This document shows positions 22,131 to 32,553 of a stretch of 64,000 nucleotides of DNA, piece after piece. The stretch is from positions 62,001-126,000 of the forward strand of contig JAJOZX010008798.1 in assembly GCA_023014485.1 (NCBI GenBank), written 5' to 3'. The translations under genes and the position numbers were made by a program. This DNA is from Bathynomus jamesi (taxonomy: Eukaryota > Arthropoda > Malacostraca > Isopoda > Cirolanidae). The stretch's first letter is position 1. Each line of letters opens with the position of its first letter. The notes beneath the pieces were generated by a model. It searched no databases. It was not told where the DNA came from and was given only the letters and a program-made list of their open reading frames with translations.

Positions 22131-23540
22131 CAGGGTGTTTCACAACAGGTCTGCCATACTTTGCGCGGTGATATCCAGTAAAAAAGTTAATACAACATCG
22201 GTGTTATTTCCAATCGTTGCAGAGCTACGGACGTTTTAAGGTGCACGGACAAAAATAAACGAGAGTATTAATCTCATGTATTTATTGCTACATTGTATGA
22301 GATACACCTTATAAATGTTCAAAATGTCCGCCTCGGTTTTCACTGCACAACCTTGCTCGTTCCAAACAAGAGTCCACTGCCCATTGAATCATTTCGGGGT
22401 GTTCTTGTATGTAAGCAGTGGCATCCATAATCCGACGCAAGAGTTCCTCTCTCGTTTGTACTTTGGTCTCGTAGACCATCTGTTTCATAAGACCCCATAA
22501 AAAGAAATTTAACGGGGTTAGGTCCGAAAATCTCGGGGGCCACGATATTGGACCAGCACGACCAACCCAACGATTCCCGTACCGCTGATTCAAGTAATCC
22601 ATAACATGACGACCAAAATGTGGTGGCGCCCCATTGTGCTGAAAGAGCATCCTGCGCCTTGTCTCCAAGGGCACGTCCTCCATCAAAAGCGGCAATTCGT
22701 TGGTCAGGAAGTTCAAATAAATATGACGGTCCAATCAGCTGATCTCCAATTACACCGCACCGAATCGATGTTGAAAGTTTCTTTCAACGATACACTGGAA
22801 ATTATCAGCGGACCACAAGTAGGAATTTCGTCTATTGTTAATTCCATCCGGGCTGAATTGTGCTTCATCACTAAACAGTTTGCGATTAAGAATTTGGCGA
22901 TGCATAACCATCCACTGGCAAAATTGAACACGTTTATCGTAATCATCCGGTTGAAGAGCTTGCACACGTTGCAAATGATAGGGATACAAACCCTCATCAT
23001 GTATGGTCATACACGCGATGCGGCTTTACCAATTCGTCTAGAAATACTTCGAACACTGGTAGTTGAGTTACGTTGTACTAGGTCCAGTATGCGCTCCTCC
23101 ACAGCAACGGGCCGTCGTGCTACATGTTCTTGATTACGTGGAACAATTGCCCCCGTTTCCCTTGATCTCTGGTGTGTATCACTAAACACTTGCTTGTACG
23201 GTATTCGGCGGTTCGGAAAACGTCTTTAATATTCCTCAACTGCCGCTCTGCTGTTACCATCACAGAATCCATAAATGAAATGGATATCAGCGTATTCAGC
23301 GGGTGTGAACTGTTGATTCATTTTGATTGTTCACCTTAGCGCAACACAGTGTCTCGTACCACAGATCAGGACCAACTGAAAGAAAAAACAGGATTAGTAG
23401 TGGTAACTTCGTTAACCGAAACTACCACCAGTGCTGCCATCTATCGAATTACACACAACGGTTGGAAATAGCACCTATGTTGTATTAACTTTTTTACTCT
23501 ATATCACTCCCTAAAGTATGGCAAATCGGTTGTGAAACAC
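22131..23540 (-). mobile_element. IS630-type transposon, near complete
   Basis: Inverted ends of about 95 bp with moderate-to-high identity: the left starts CAGGGTGTTTCACAACAGGT next to TA. At the right, the last bases after TTGTGAAACAC have dissolved into a (CA)n array instead of the expected CCTG. It carries one transposase on the minus strand and belongs to the same broad group as the fold-back element at 7.6 kb. Confidence 0.9.
22309..23321 (-). pseudogene. IS630-type transposase, catalytic residues lost
   Basis: The start is the ATG at 23321 (MNQQFTPAEYADIHFIYGF), followed by a DUF4817-like domain with a stop near 23229. RFPNRRIPYKQVFSDTH and a helix-turn-helix (VRSISRRIGKAASRV) follow, then RVQALQPDDYDKRVQFCQWM and KLFSDEAQF (first Asp kept). 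After a frame break near 22740 the frame DRHIYLNFLTNELPLL continues to 22309. At the second catalytic position the sequence is FQHNGAPPHF, with Asn for Asp. At the third it is LTPLNFFLW, again Asn for Asp. It ends RGGHFEHL, the family's usual C-terminus. It could not catalyse transposition. Confidence 0.9.
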
Positions 23541-23555
23541 ACACACACACACACA

Positions 23556-23586
<31 letters not shown>

Positions 23587-23590
23587 CACT
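23538..23590. repeat. (CA)n microsatellite
   Basis: It begins within the right inverted end of the transposon at 22131-23540 and is interrupted once by CACCACAC. Confidence 0.9.
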
Positions 23591-25443
23591 GAACGAAGCT
23601 AATAATAAAAAGTTGACAAAAACTTTAAAAAAAATAGAAAATAAAAAGTCGACAAGAACTTACAAACGTCGGCGATATCATATGCAAATATTCTGCCAAA
23701 GGGCTTTGCAGATACTGGGATGGGCAGTGCATCTATGCACATCCCACTTGCGTAATTTCCATTACAAAAATGGATGTTGTAAATTTGAAAAAACCTGCAA
23801 GTTCCACCATCTTGCTATCTGCAAAACTTAGCAAGATATGGAGATGAATACAGGCAAAAATGCCGTTACCACCACCACCCTTAAAGGAACGCGACAGTTG
23901 AGCAGTCAAAACCAGCAATAGGGCTACCAATTTTTTCGATGTAGCCAACACAATTCAACTATTATTTACCATCCAACAAATACAAAGACAATTGACAAAT
24001 ACGAGGATCCGAGAGCCGTACAGAATAAATGCAGAAAGAAATTACGTGCGATATCGGGACAAGTATCGAAGCAAATAAAGAAAAGAAAATTGTCGGAGGA
24101 TCACAGGGCAACGAAACGTGCACCACCAATCGAAAACCAATCAAAAACCAATCTGAACTTCATAAAGGAAATAACGAAAACGAAAAAATAAAAATAATCT
24201 TAGCCAAAATTCAGGACCTTAAACCAAACCATTCCCAGGACAAAGTCACATACCTGAAAGGACTCGTGCAAGAAATAAGACCAGACTTTGCGTGCCTTAC
24301 GGAAACCCATCTAAAGGACTGCTAGGAGAACTGTGAAAACTGTGAGTTTTGTATCGACAAAAAGAAATACAAATTGACAACTATAACGTACTTCGAGCCG
24401 ACAGAACAGTAAGGCGTAAAGGAGGATGTGTTATTTATACACGCGAAAAACGTATGGCAGAAATGGCTCCAAGTACTTCAAACAACTACATAGAATCACG
24501 AGCAGCAAAAACTGAAAAATTAAGTATGATATTAATTGTAATATATAGACCCCCGAACACGCCAACTACAAAATTCTCAGGATACCATTACAGAGGTCAG
24601 GAACTGGGTGAAAGATATACACTTCCCCCCAAACCCAAATATTTTTTTTCTGTAGGGATTTAAATGTCTCGCTTCTAAAATATAAAAGGATAGGAAGAAA
24701 TATATGTATAAACCAAGAAAAGGGGGGAGACATGAGAGGACTAGGAGTAAGCAAAATTGCTGCTAGCTCTAGCCGATGAATTTGTGTTAACACGGGAAAT
24801 AACGGAAAATACAAGAAAAAATAACGGCCTAGATTTGGTATTCACAAAAAACAGCAACCTAATTGATAACGTCAACTATAATATCAGATCACAACATTAT
24901 TGAAATAACAGCAATATAAAAGCAACAGGAAAGGAAAGAACACGCACAATAGAAAGAAGCCAATTCGAAATTTTTAATTTTCACTTCAAAGCTATAAACT
25001 GGGAAAGTATTGCATCCAACATGGAGGCAATAAATTGGTAAACCAACTTTAAGGGCAAAACAACGAGAGAGATGCTAATAACCGTAGAGGAGAAGACACC
25101 TCAAGTTGTGGAAAGACAGGTCCCAAAAATACAACAAAGAGGAAAGAGAAGCAGGATCGAAAGACAAGAACGGTCAATGTTCCGCAAGAGAAAGAGAGTG
25201 ACTGTAAAATTAAGAAACTGTAAAGACAACAGTATGAAAAATATATTAAACGATAAACTGGAGCGTATAGATTGCGTCATACAGGATCTAATTGAGAACT
25301 GTACAGAGAAAGACGACGACGTTGTGGAAGCGATAAAGATTAACTAAAAGTACTTCTATAGTTTTGCAAAGATGAAGTCGAAAAATCACGTGAGTATCGG
25401 ACCTTTGAAAAATGAAGAGTGTGGTTTATCTGATGATCTAAAA

Positions 25444-25656
25444 CAGGGTGGTCCAACTAGGGGCACGCAAGCCACATGTGGCTCACAAAGGGTTCATAGA
25501 TCCTTATAAAAACTAACAAATTTATATTTATGCTTATATTAATATGTTTATACAGTATATGGGATATGATATTATCATTAAATTTGCATGTGTGGCACAT
25601 AACCTTTATTAGATTAATTTTGTGGCTCACAATGATGGAGAAGTTGGACCACCCTG
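25444..25656. mobile_element. hAT MITE with perfect 8-bp duplication
   Basis: The inverted ends are CAGGGTGGTCCAACT and AGTTGGACCACCCTG. The flanks are ATCTAAAA (25436-25443) and ATCTAAAA (25657-25664). It lies inside the CCCH LINE, so it is younger. TGTGGCTCACAA words sit inside both ends. Confidence 0.95.
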
Positions 25657-26025
25657 ATCTAAAAGAAGTATCTGAAAAATTAGAGCTCACTATGAATCGA
25701 CTTTCAGTATCCCAAAAACTGATAAAGTAAAATGTGATAGAAACGCGTTCTTTGAAGATGAACTACCAAGGGAAAGTATAACGGACTTCGACTTTACAAA
25801 TGATGATAATACACAAGCTACAGGAAAGCTAAAAGCACACTCAGCGGCAGGCCCAGATAAATGGAAAGTTGCATTTTTTGATCAGTGTAAGACTAAAATC
25901 GCTAAGCCTCTATATTGGATATGCAGACGATCACTAGACACGGGAGAAATACCGAGCACCCTGAAGAGAGTGAACATAGTTCCAAAAGAGGAGATCGATC
26001 CGAGGCCAAAAACTATAAGCCAGTG

Positions 26026-26239
26026 CAGGGGCGGACTGACAGCAACCTGGGCCCTCGGGCATAATGAGGTCCTGGGCCCCTTGAAATCCGATTTTTTTCA
26101 TATTACAGTTCGATTAGACACGACCAAATTCAGAACACTCTCACTGTTTTATGATGACTGTGGGCCAGGGCCGCCTGGCCCCCTAATGGCCCGGGCTCTC
26201 GGTCCATGGCCGATTGCCCGACCGCTCAGTCCGCCCCTG
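26026..26239. mobile_element. hAT MITE inside the LINE polymerase
   Basis: The inverted ends are CAGGGGCGGACTGA and TCAGTCCGCCCCTG. The flanks AGCCAGTG and GGCCAGTG differ at one base. Leaving out the element and one duplication copy makes the LINE polymerase frame continuous from the YKPVSLTS region, which supports the exact insertion point. It is much more GC-rich than its surroundings. Confidence 0.95.
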
Positions 26240-26530
26240 GGCCAGTGTCGCTTACATCTCATCTCATCAAAATATTTGAAAGAATAATTGGAGAAAAAAT
26301 TTATGACTTCTTGGACTTCTTAAATGATAACCAACATGGATTCCGGTCAGCCAGATCATGCCTATCACAACTAATGGAACACTACAACATTACTGATGCA
26401 CTCGAAAACACTGAAAACTATGATGTGATATACACAGACTTTGCCAAGGCGTTCGACAAATGTGACCATGGAATAGCACATACATTCAAATATAAATGCA
26501 AAAAAATTCACTTTTCTACGTGGTCAAATT

Positions 26531-29186
26531 ATGATAATAAAAACCCACTCATTCTTAACAATACAGAATAACATACACACATACCACATCAAGCAGGATA
26601 TTCAAACTCCTCCCCAGACATAACGTTCGGTTCCCCCTCACTAGCAGCACATACACACTGGAGAACAGAAAAACAACTGTCATCAGACCACCTGCCCGTC
26701 ATCATTACAACACGTTCTACACTCTGCCCCAACAGCCTTAGACACATTTACAGAAATTGCAAGAAAGCTGATTGGGAACAGTTCAAAATACAGACTGAGG
26801 AACAATTCACCACATTAAACAGCACACCCATCATAAACATCAATACAATACTCAAGATATTTAATCAGATCATCAATAATGCAAACAAATACATACCCGA
26901 GGCCGAGGGCAATATTAGGAAATACAATCCAAATTACACTAGAGAAATAGCCACCTCATAAGGCAACGTAACAACCTCAAACATAACACACAATCATCAC
27001 ACACAGCAGCCATAAAACAGCAGATACAACAGCTCAACACAGAAATAAACACAAACCAAAAGAAAACACAACAAACATTTAGGAAATTCATACCAACACT
27101 AAACCACTCCACAGATACATCCAGGCTATACAAGACTATAAACAGCATTACCCTCTAACAGCGGCATTCACACCTCACACGCGGCTATCTGTTGCAGCCA
27201 AAATAATATCTCAACATATACACAAGAAGCTAACATTCTAGTTAATCACTACGCAAAGATAAGTCACTTAGAGAGACAACATCCAGAAACACGCAGACAG
27301 ACAAACAGCCAGACACAAGAAAACCTACAGACTCGACACGACTATTACACCCTTCAATGCAGACCAGACCACCAAGATCATCAAAAACATTAGAATTCGA
27401 AGGCTACTGGACCAGACAACATAACTAACATACACCTTAAACACTTGGGCCCACAGAGAATACTAGCTCTCACAAATATCAGCACATATTCATACCAACA
27501 CTGTATTATTCCTGACATATGGAAACAAGGTAAAATTATTACACTACTCAAACCAAACAAAAATCGAACAGAACCAGCTTCCTATAGACCCATTACTTTA
27601 CTATGCACACCTTCCAAAGTAACAGAAAGACTAATCTTACAAATCACCAACCCACACATACCACTATCGCCCACTCAACATGGATTCAGACCTCACCACT
27701 CAACCACGACATTACTCACTAACCTCACGCAGCACATCATGGATGGCATCAACTCCAGACGACCAGCTCAATGTACACTATTGCAACAAATAGACATTAG
27801 TAAAGCATTTGATGCTATCCCACGCTTTCCTCTCATAAACAAAATACTCAACACAAACATGCACAATAACACCAAAAGGTGGCTGAGCAACTATCTTTCA
27901 GGAAGATACTCACATGTCACATTTAATGCAAGTCATCCAAAAACAAGCTTTTTCCGAAGGGGGTCCCTCAAGGCTCTGTTCTCTCACCAACAAAGTTCAA
28001 CTTATACATGCATGACATTCCAACACCCGTAGATAACAAGCTTACCTTATCATCATATGCAGATGACATCACTCGAACATCCACCCACAACAATATCGAC
28101 ACCGCTACAAATAACCTACAAACATACATAAACAGCATACAAGACTGGCTCACACACAATAGACTCGAAGTAGCGCCCACAAAATCAACCATCACCTTGC
28201 TAACAAGGAACACAAAAGAACACCAGTTAACTCCACAGCTTACACTAAACAACACCAACATTCCACACACTCACAGGACCAAAATACTTGGCGTCACATA
28301 CAACACATCATTATCTTTTGCAAACCACATTCAGGACATTAAAAACAAATATACGTCAAGACTTAACACGCTTAGGGTACTAACAGGCACAAACTTTGGA
28401 CACCAGCAGGAAACAACATCACTCATATACAAACAATATATTCGCTCAGTTATGGACCATGCTAGCCCGTGCTGGGCACCCATTATCTCAAACACACACG
28501 TAAACACCTTACAGAGAAAAAACAACGCACTTCGTATCATTACAGGATGCACTCAAACAACACCAATAGAACACCTGCACACAGAAACAAAAATACTGAA
28601 AGTTAGGGAACATTTAGACATGAGGGGAACACAATTCATGGCAGCAGCGACAACTAACCCACAACACCCTTGCCACTACATGTACAATCATGCACCGACA
28701 CCTCGCACCATTAAGGTAACACCAGAGAGACATTATAACCAAATACTCCATTCCATACCACGCCCCATAGACATCACACAGTACAGAAAACATACACACA
28801 CACACACCTAACCCACAAAGTACTGGCACGACTCGGTCCGAATGCGGTCCTAGGTGCGAAGCCGCTACGCATTGACAGGTCAGAGACCAGCCTGAGCAGA
28901 TCGGATGGAGTTAACTTAGCACGATTCCGATGTGGACATCACCCCAACTTACAGACATATAAACACAGACTAGACAACTCCACAGACGACACCTGCCACC
29001 TGTGCCAGGACACACCACAAACAATTGAACACATTATGACAGACTACCGCTCTAGCACAACAACGAACACAACACATCACTAGTACGCTGAACCTCTGGT
29101 CCACTCCAGAGAGGGCGAGCGGTTACCCGCGTGCCGCCGGCTTGCTCGATCAAGGTGGGCTGATCGGCTAAACAACAACAACGTGA
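26531..29186 (+). mobile_element. Jockey/I-group-like LINE, 5' truncated
   Basis: It starts within the endonuclease (SSPDIT near 26610, SSDHLPVIITT near 26690). The polymerase follows (about 27500-28080), then a long C-terminal region with GAKPLRIDRSETSLSR (about 28850-28900) and a CxxC/H zinc-knuckle-like TCHLCQDTPQTIEH (about 28990). It ends at AACAACAACAAC near 29186. It is strikingly poor in G on the plus strand. Its 5' end lies where the CCCH LINE breaks off, so it probably inserted there. Confidence 0.85.
27445..28811 (+). pseudogene. Jockey/I-like reverse transcriptase, frameshifted
   Basis: Frame 1 (27445-28032) has SYRPITLLCTPSKVTERL, QHGFRPHHSTTT and QIDISKAFDAIP (motif A Asp). Near 27960 one inserted base moves motif B (PQGSVLSPTKFNLYM) into frame 2 (28008-28811). 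That frame carries SSYADDIT (motif C, both Asp), KTKILGVTYN-like thumb words (RTKILGVTYNTSLSF) and RKNNALRIITGC. Catalytic Asps are intact and only one frameshift is obvious in the polymerase core, so this copy is younger than the CCCH LINE it interrupts. Confidence 0.85.
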
Positions 29187-29228
29187 AATGAGGGATCATC
29201 GCACGAAACATTTAAAAGGTTGAAAGGT

Positions 29229-29318
29229 ATGACTGTAATTCCTGACCAACCGTGAGGGGTTTTGGTTCGGATTCGACGTTAAACTGTAGGTCTAAGGTGG
29301 GGCAACAAGCTTGACCTT
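29229..29318 (+). mobile_element. SINE 3' domain, solitary copy
   Basis: GGTTCGGATTCGACGTTAAA, CTGTAGGTCTAAGGTGG and ACAAGCTTGACC match the tail of the dimeric SINE at 5.9 and 52.9 kb. No tRNA head is present. Confidence 0.7.
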
Positions 29319-29580
29319 TCTTTTATGTAGAAAAGGAGGAGAAAGACGAAATCAAGGCCTCCAAGGCTCAACGATACCATTTTTTCTTATGAAATTTGAA
29401 AAGTTTGTGTAATGTGCAAGATGGATGCGTATGTAGTGAGGATTAGAGGGAGAAGTGCGTGTTTGAGAGCTTGCTGGACTGCTCACAAGGTAGATGAGAC
29501 ACAAAAAAAGATCAGCTGAGGACACTGACAGGCGAAACGGGAGTTCCAGCACTCCTGTCTCCTGCCTAACGTCTACTCCC
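29319..29580 (-). repeat. LINE 3'-tail repeat, copy B
   Basis: It matches 4898-5230 over about 240 bp, including GATGAGACAC and AAAAGATCAGCT. The same minus-strand frame is open (29552-29352). Confidence 0.7.
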
Positions 29581-29649
29581 TCCCCCTAGTCGATTGGTAT
29601 GTACAATCTCCTCCTCACCACAATATACACGAGTGTATATACGTATATA

Positions 29650-30215
29650 TACTAGCTGTTATGCCCAACACTTGCTTGGGGTGGGCAGATTGTATTAAAT
29701 TTTAATTATTCACATCGTTTTTTATTTTTCTTCGTATCTCCCAGTAATTGGGGGGCCTGCGGTCCCCCAGTTACTGGAGGTTCAATTATTTGGTCAATAT
29801 TCCTATGGAAAAGAACGCAGCCATGAAAATCTTAAGCTTCACAAATCTTGACACAATGTGAAGCTCAAAATTTTCATGACTGCGTTCTTCTCTATAGTTT
29901 TATTGCGGTGCTGGGGCCTTCGGGCCCAGTAATTACAACGCTAGGTATATGTATTATTTTCTATAGTTTTATTACCAAATAATTGAATCGACAGTAATTG
30001 GGGGACCGCATGCACCCCAATTACTGTCCATTGTTAACCAACCTAACCTGACCAAATCCGAAATCATTTCCTCAACTTTTTTTTATCTTCTATTATTATC
30101 CTAGTTCTAAAAGTCAACCAACCAACCAATTCAGCTCTTTTCAGACCCAAAAGTTCACGGACAGACATAGATACTCACAGACAGAATCACACACAACTTG
30201 CTTTTATATAGTAGA
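29650..30215 (+). mobile_element. TACTAGC-type dispersed repeat, copy 1
   Basis: It begins TACTAGCTGTTATGCCC and ends TGCTTTTATATAGTAGAG. Inside are two hairpins, CCCAGTAATTGGGGGGCC with CCCCCAGTTACTGG and CAGTAATTGGGGGACC with CCCCAATTACTG, plus an inverted pair AGAACGCAGCCATGAAAAT / ATTTTCATGACTGCGTTCT. The similar element at 49511 starts TACTAGCAGG. I cannot assign a class; Helitron-like is possible. Confidence 0.6.
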
Positions 30216-30493
30216 GAACACCTTGATTTTGGAATTAGGTATATAAATTATTTTTATGTTATCAACTTTAATATATTGTGAATGAATGAAGTGCTTTTTA
30301 ATATTCAATTATTGAATGAAAACAAAAGGAGAGTAATTGAACTAAAATTCAATAATTCAGTTTTAATAACTGTAAAAGGAATTTTAGGCCGAAGGAACAT
30401 GTTCCATAAAAAGGATATATTTACACTGTTTACCTTCACTCACTTGCTAATGTACATTGCAATTTAAAATTTATTAGGCTATTATCCAAAATT

Positions 30494-30497
<4 letters not shown>

Positions 30498-30538
<41 letters not shown>

Positions 30539-30545
30539 GTATATA
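30498..30545. repeat. (TG)n/(TA)n microsatellite
   Basis: A short TG run passes into a TA run. Confidence 0.9.
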
Positions 30546-30554
30546 TTTTTTTTT

Positions 30555-30904
30555 TTAACAAAACGCCCCCACCAGGATTCGAATCCGGACCTCCTCAGTA
30601 GGAGTTGCGAGCGCTACCCTCAACCCATCCCACTACAACGGGATAAAAGCTAACGCAACCTGTCGTATATTTTAACGACCTAGGAAACACTTGACGCTTT
30701 CGCGCCCCGAGGAGTTTTATGATGTTAACCCTCCGCACTCGAGGTAATGGCAGCATTTAATCCAGATGTCTCTGGTATAGTACTGGGGTCACCATTTAAA
30801 TATATGACAGGTTGCGTTAACTTTTATCCCGTCGTAGTGTGATGATAGCGCTCGTGACTCCTACTCAGGAGGTCTCTGGTTCGGATCCTGATTGGGGCAG
30901 GATA

Positions 30905-30905
<1 letters not shown>
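30555..30905. mobile_element. head-to-head pair of tRNA-like SINEs
   Basis: The left copy is antisense (GGATTCGAATCCGGACCTCC at 30576) and the right is sense (about 30822-30903: CTCCTACTCAGGAGGTC, GGTTCGGATCC). The two are inverted for about 115 bp, including TAACGCAACCTGTC and GACAGGTTGCGTTA, around a 110-bp centre. It is either two inverted SINE insertions or one palindromic element. Confidence 0.75.

Positions 30906-30957
<52 letters not shown>
30906..30957. repeat. (TA)n microsatellite
   Basis: The TA run that hosts the transposon at 30958. Confidence 0.95.
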
Positions 30958-30960
<3 letters not shown>

Positions 30961-32224
30961 GGTGTCCCAAAAAAATGTATACACACTTTAACAGCTGATA
31001 GCTCAATTGATGTTTCTTTCTTTCCAGGTTAAACCCATTAGAATTAATAAGGCAGTCAGACTAAGCTTTGAACAAAGGAAATTCATTCTAAAATGCTACT
31101 GGAAGTGTGAAAACGCAGTTGAAGTGCAAAGACAGTTTAGGAGGGAGTTTCAAACAGATCCACCAACGCGACTTACCATCACTCGAATTAGAGATAAGTT
31201 TGAAGCCGATGGAACTGTTCAGAATGTCCACAAGAAGCGTTCCGGAAGACCACGGACATCGACAAGCCCCACAAAGCAAGAAAGAGTACTGGAAACCTAT
31301 CACCAAAGTCCAAGAAAATCTGTGCGGCAAGCGAGTCGTGAGGTAGGAATTTCAAAATCGTCTGTCCAACGCATTTTGAAGCGCTGTCAATGGAAAAGTT
31401 ACATTCCAAGATTAGTCCATGCTATTAATGAAGATGATCCGGACCGAAGAGTGGAGTATTGCGAGTGGTACTTGGCACGATGTGTAGAAGATGCACACTT
31501 TCCAACAAAGATTGTGTGGAGTGATGAGGCTAAATTTAAATTAAATGGTTCAATTAACCGCCACAATTGCACCTACTGGGGACCTGAGAATCCGCATGTT
31601 ATGGTGGAACATCATGTTAATTTACCAGGAGTTACAGTGTGGTGCGGCTTATCATCAAGAGGATTAATTGGACCACTCTTCTTTGACGCTACTGTGACTG
31701 GTCCCGTTTACTTGAACTTGCTGCGACAGTCTGTCATGCCAAGCATTAGAGAGGACTTTGAAGATGAGGAGTTTTATTTTCAGCAAATGGGGCACCCCCA
31801 CACTACCATCGCGATGTTAGATCCTACCTTGATGAGATCTTGCCAAACAGGTGGATTGGACGAAGGGGTTTCGTAGAATACCCTCCGCGTTCACCAGACC
31901 TCACACCACTAGACTTTTTTTATGGGGATACTTAAAAGACAAAGTCTACGCTATAAAACCTGCAACAGTCGCTGAATTGAGAGCAGCCATTGAACGAGAA
32001 TGCACACAAATACCAAACGAAATGTTTCGTGATGTTTGCGATTCCATTGCTTCGCGTTATCAGCAGTGCCTGGACCAGAACGGACGTCAGTTTGAAAACA
32101 GGCGTTGACAAAACAATTAAATAATGTCTGTAGATTCTATTACATTTTGAAAATGAAATGTATTTTAATAAACACTGCCTTTATAAGTATTTAAAGTGTG
32201 TATACATTTTTTTGGGACGCCCTG
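30958..32224 (+). mobile_element. IS630-type transposon, near complete
   Basis: The inverted ends CAGGGTGTCCCAAAAAAATG and its reverse complement (32 bp in all, one or two mismatches) are flanked by TA and lie in (TA)n. The length is 1267 bp, full size for this group. At 31012-31027 a TTTCTTTCTTTCCAG tract looks like a splice acceptor and sits directly before the transposase frame. Confidence 0.95.
31028..32108 (+). pseudogene. IS630-type transposase with two small frame losses
   Basis: The open frame runs to 31876. It has helix-turn-helix regions ([14 protein letters not shown], then [20 protein letters not shown]), [11 protein letters not shown] (first Asp), [15 protein letters not shown] and FQQMG, where the second catalytic Asp falls. 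A single missing base at about 31790 shifts the frame there. The rest ([31 protein letters not shown]) reads in other frames, with a second lost base in the T run at about 31915. It ends QNGRQFENRR at 32108. The first Met inside the conserved protein lies some 200 residues in. Upstream only ATGs at 31001-31010 in the pyrimidine tract could start it. Confidence 0.9.
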
Positions 32225-32239
32225 TATATATATGAGTAT

Positions 32240-32375
32240 CTTGGTAGTAATGAGATGGGAGACCGTCCAGATTATGTTGCGACCCGTGGTTCGGATCCCA
32301 CGTAAAACTGTAAGTCCCCACCGTTATATGATTTTAGATGTTGCGAAGGAGGTTAAACAACCATTACGTATAGAG
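32240..32375 (+). mobile_element. 5S-headed SINE, truncated
   Basis: The 5S box-C-like GAGATGGGAGACCGTCC, then GGTTCGGATCCCACGTAAAA and GATGTTGCGAAGGAGGTTAA, match the complete copy at 61852. Confidence 0.8.
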
Positions 32376-32502
32376 CAAGATTGCCGCTTGTAGTAGTAAA
32401 TAAAAGTTTTATAAATATGGTTAAAGATAAGCTAGATAAGGTCTTAAACATATTGGTAATAATTGATTAAATTTAAATACGTAAGTTTCTTTGAGAGATA
32501 TG

Positions 32503-32551
<49 letters not shown>
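32503..32551. repeat. (CT)n microsatellite
   Basis: An uninterrupted CT run. Confidence 0.95.

Positions 32552-32553
<2 letters not shown>

Larger units (their letters stand above)
23600..26530 (+). mobile_element. CCCH zinc-finger LINE, split by two MITEs
   Basis: In order: two CCCH fingers (about 23674-23810; the first, CKYSAKGLCRYWDGQCIYAH, and the second, ending CKFEKTCKFHH, lie in different frames), an endonuclease start (24200-24325, CLTETHLKDC), RRKGGCVIYTR (about 24412) and IYRPPNTP (24545). The endonuclease end NGLDLVFTKNSNL is at about 24822, a linker follows, and the reverse-transcriptase part (26206-26500) has HGFRSARSCLSQLMEH and DFAKAFDKCDH (motif A). The order and words match the antisense fragment at 3.7-4.9 kb. 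Frames change many times. The 3' half after motif A is missing where the next LINE begins. Confidence 0.8.

Noticed and set aside
27968..28829. Minus-strand frames opposite the Jockey-like LINE
   Set aside because: They are shadows of the G-poor LINE coding strand; the sense strand has the conserved polymerase motifs.
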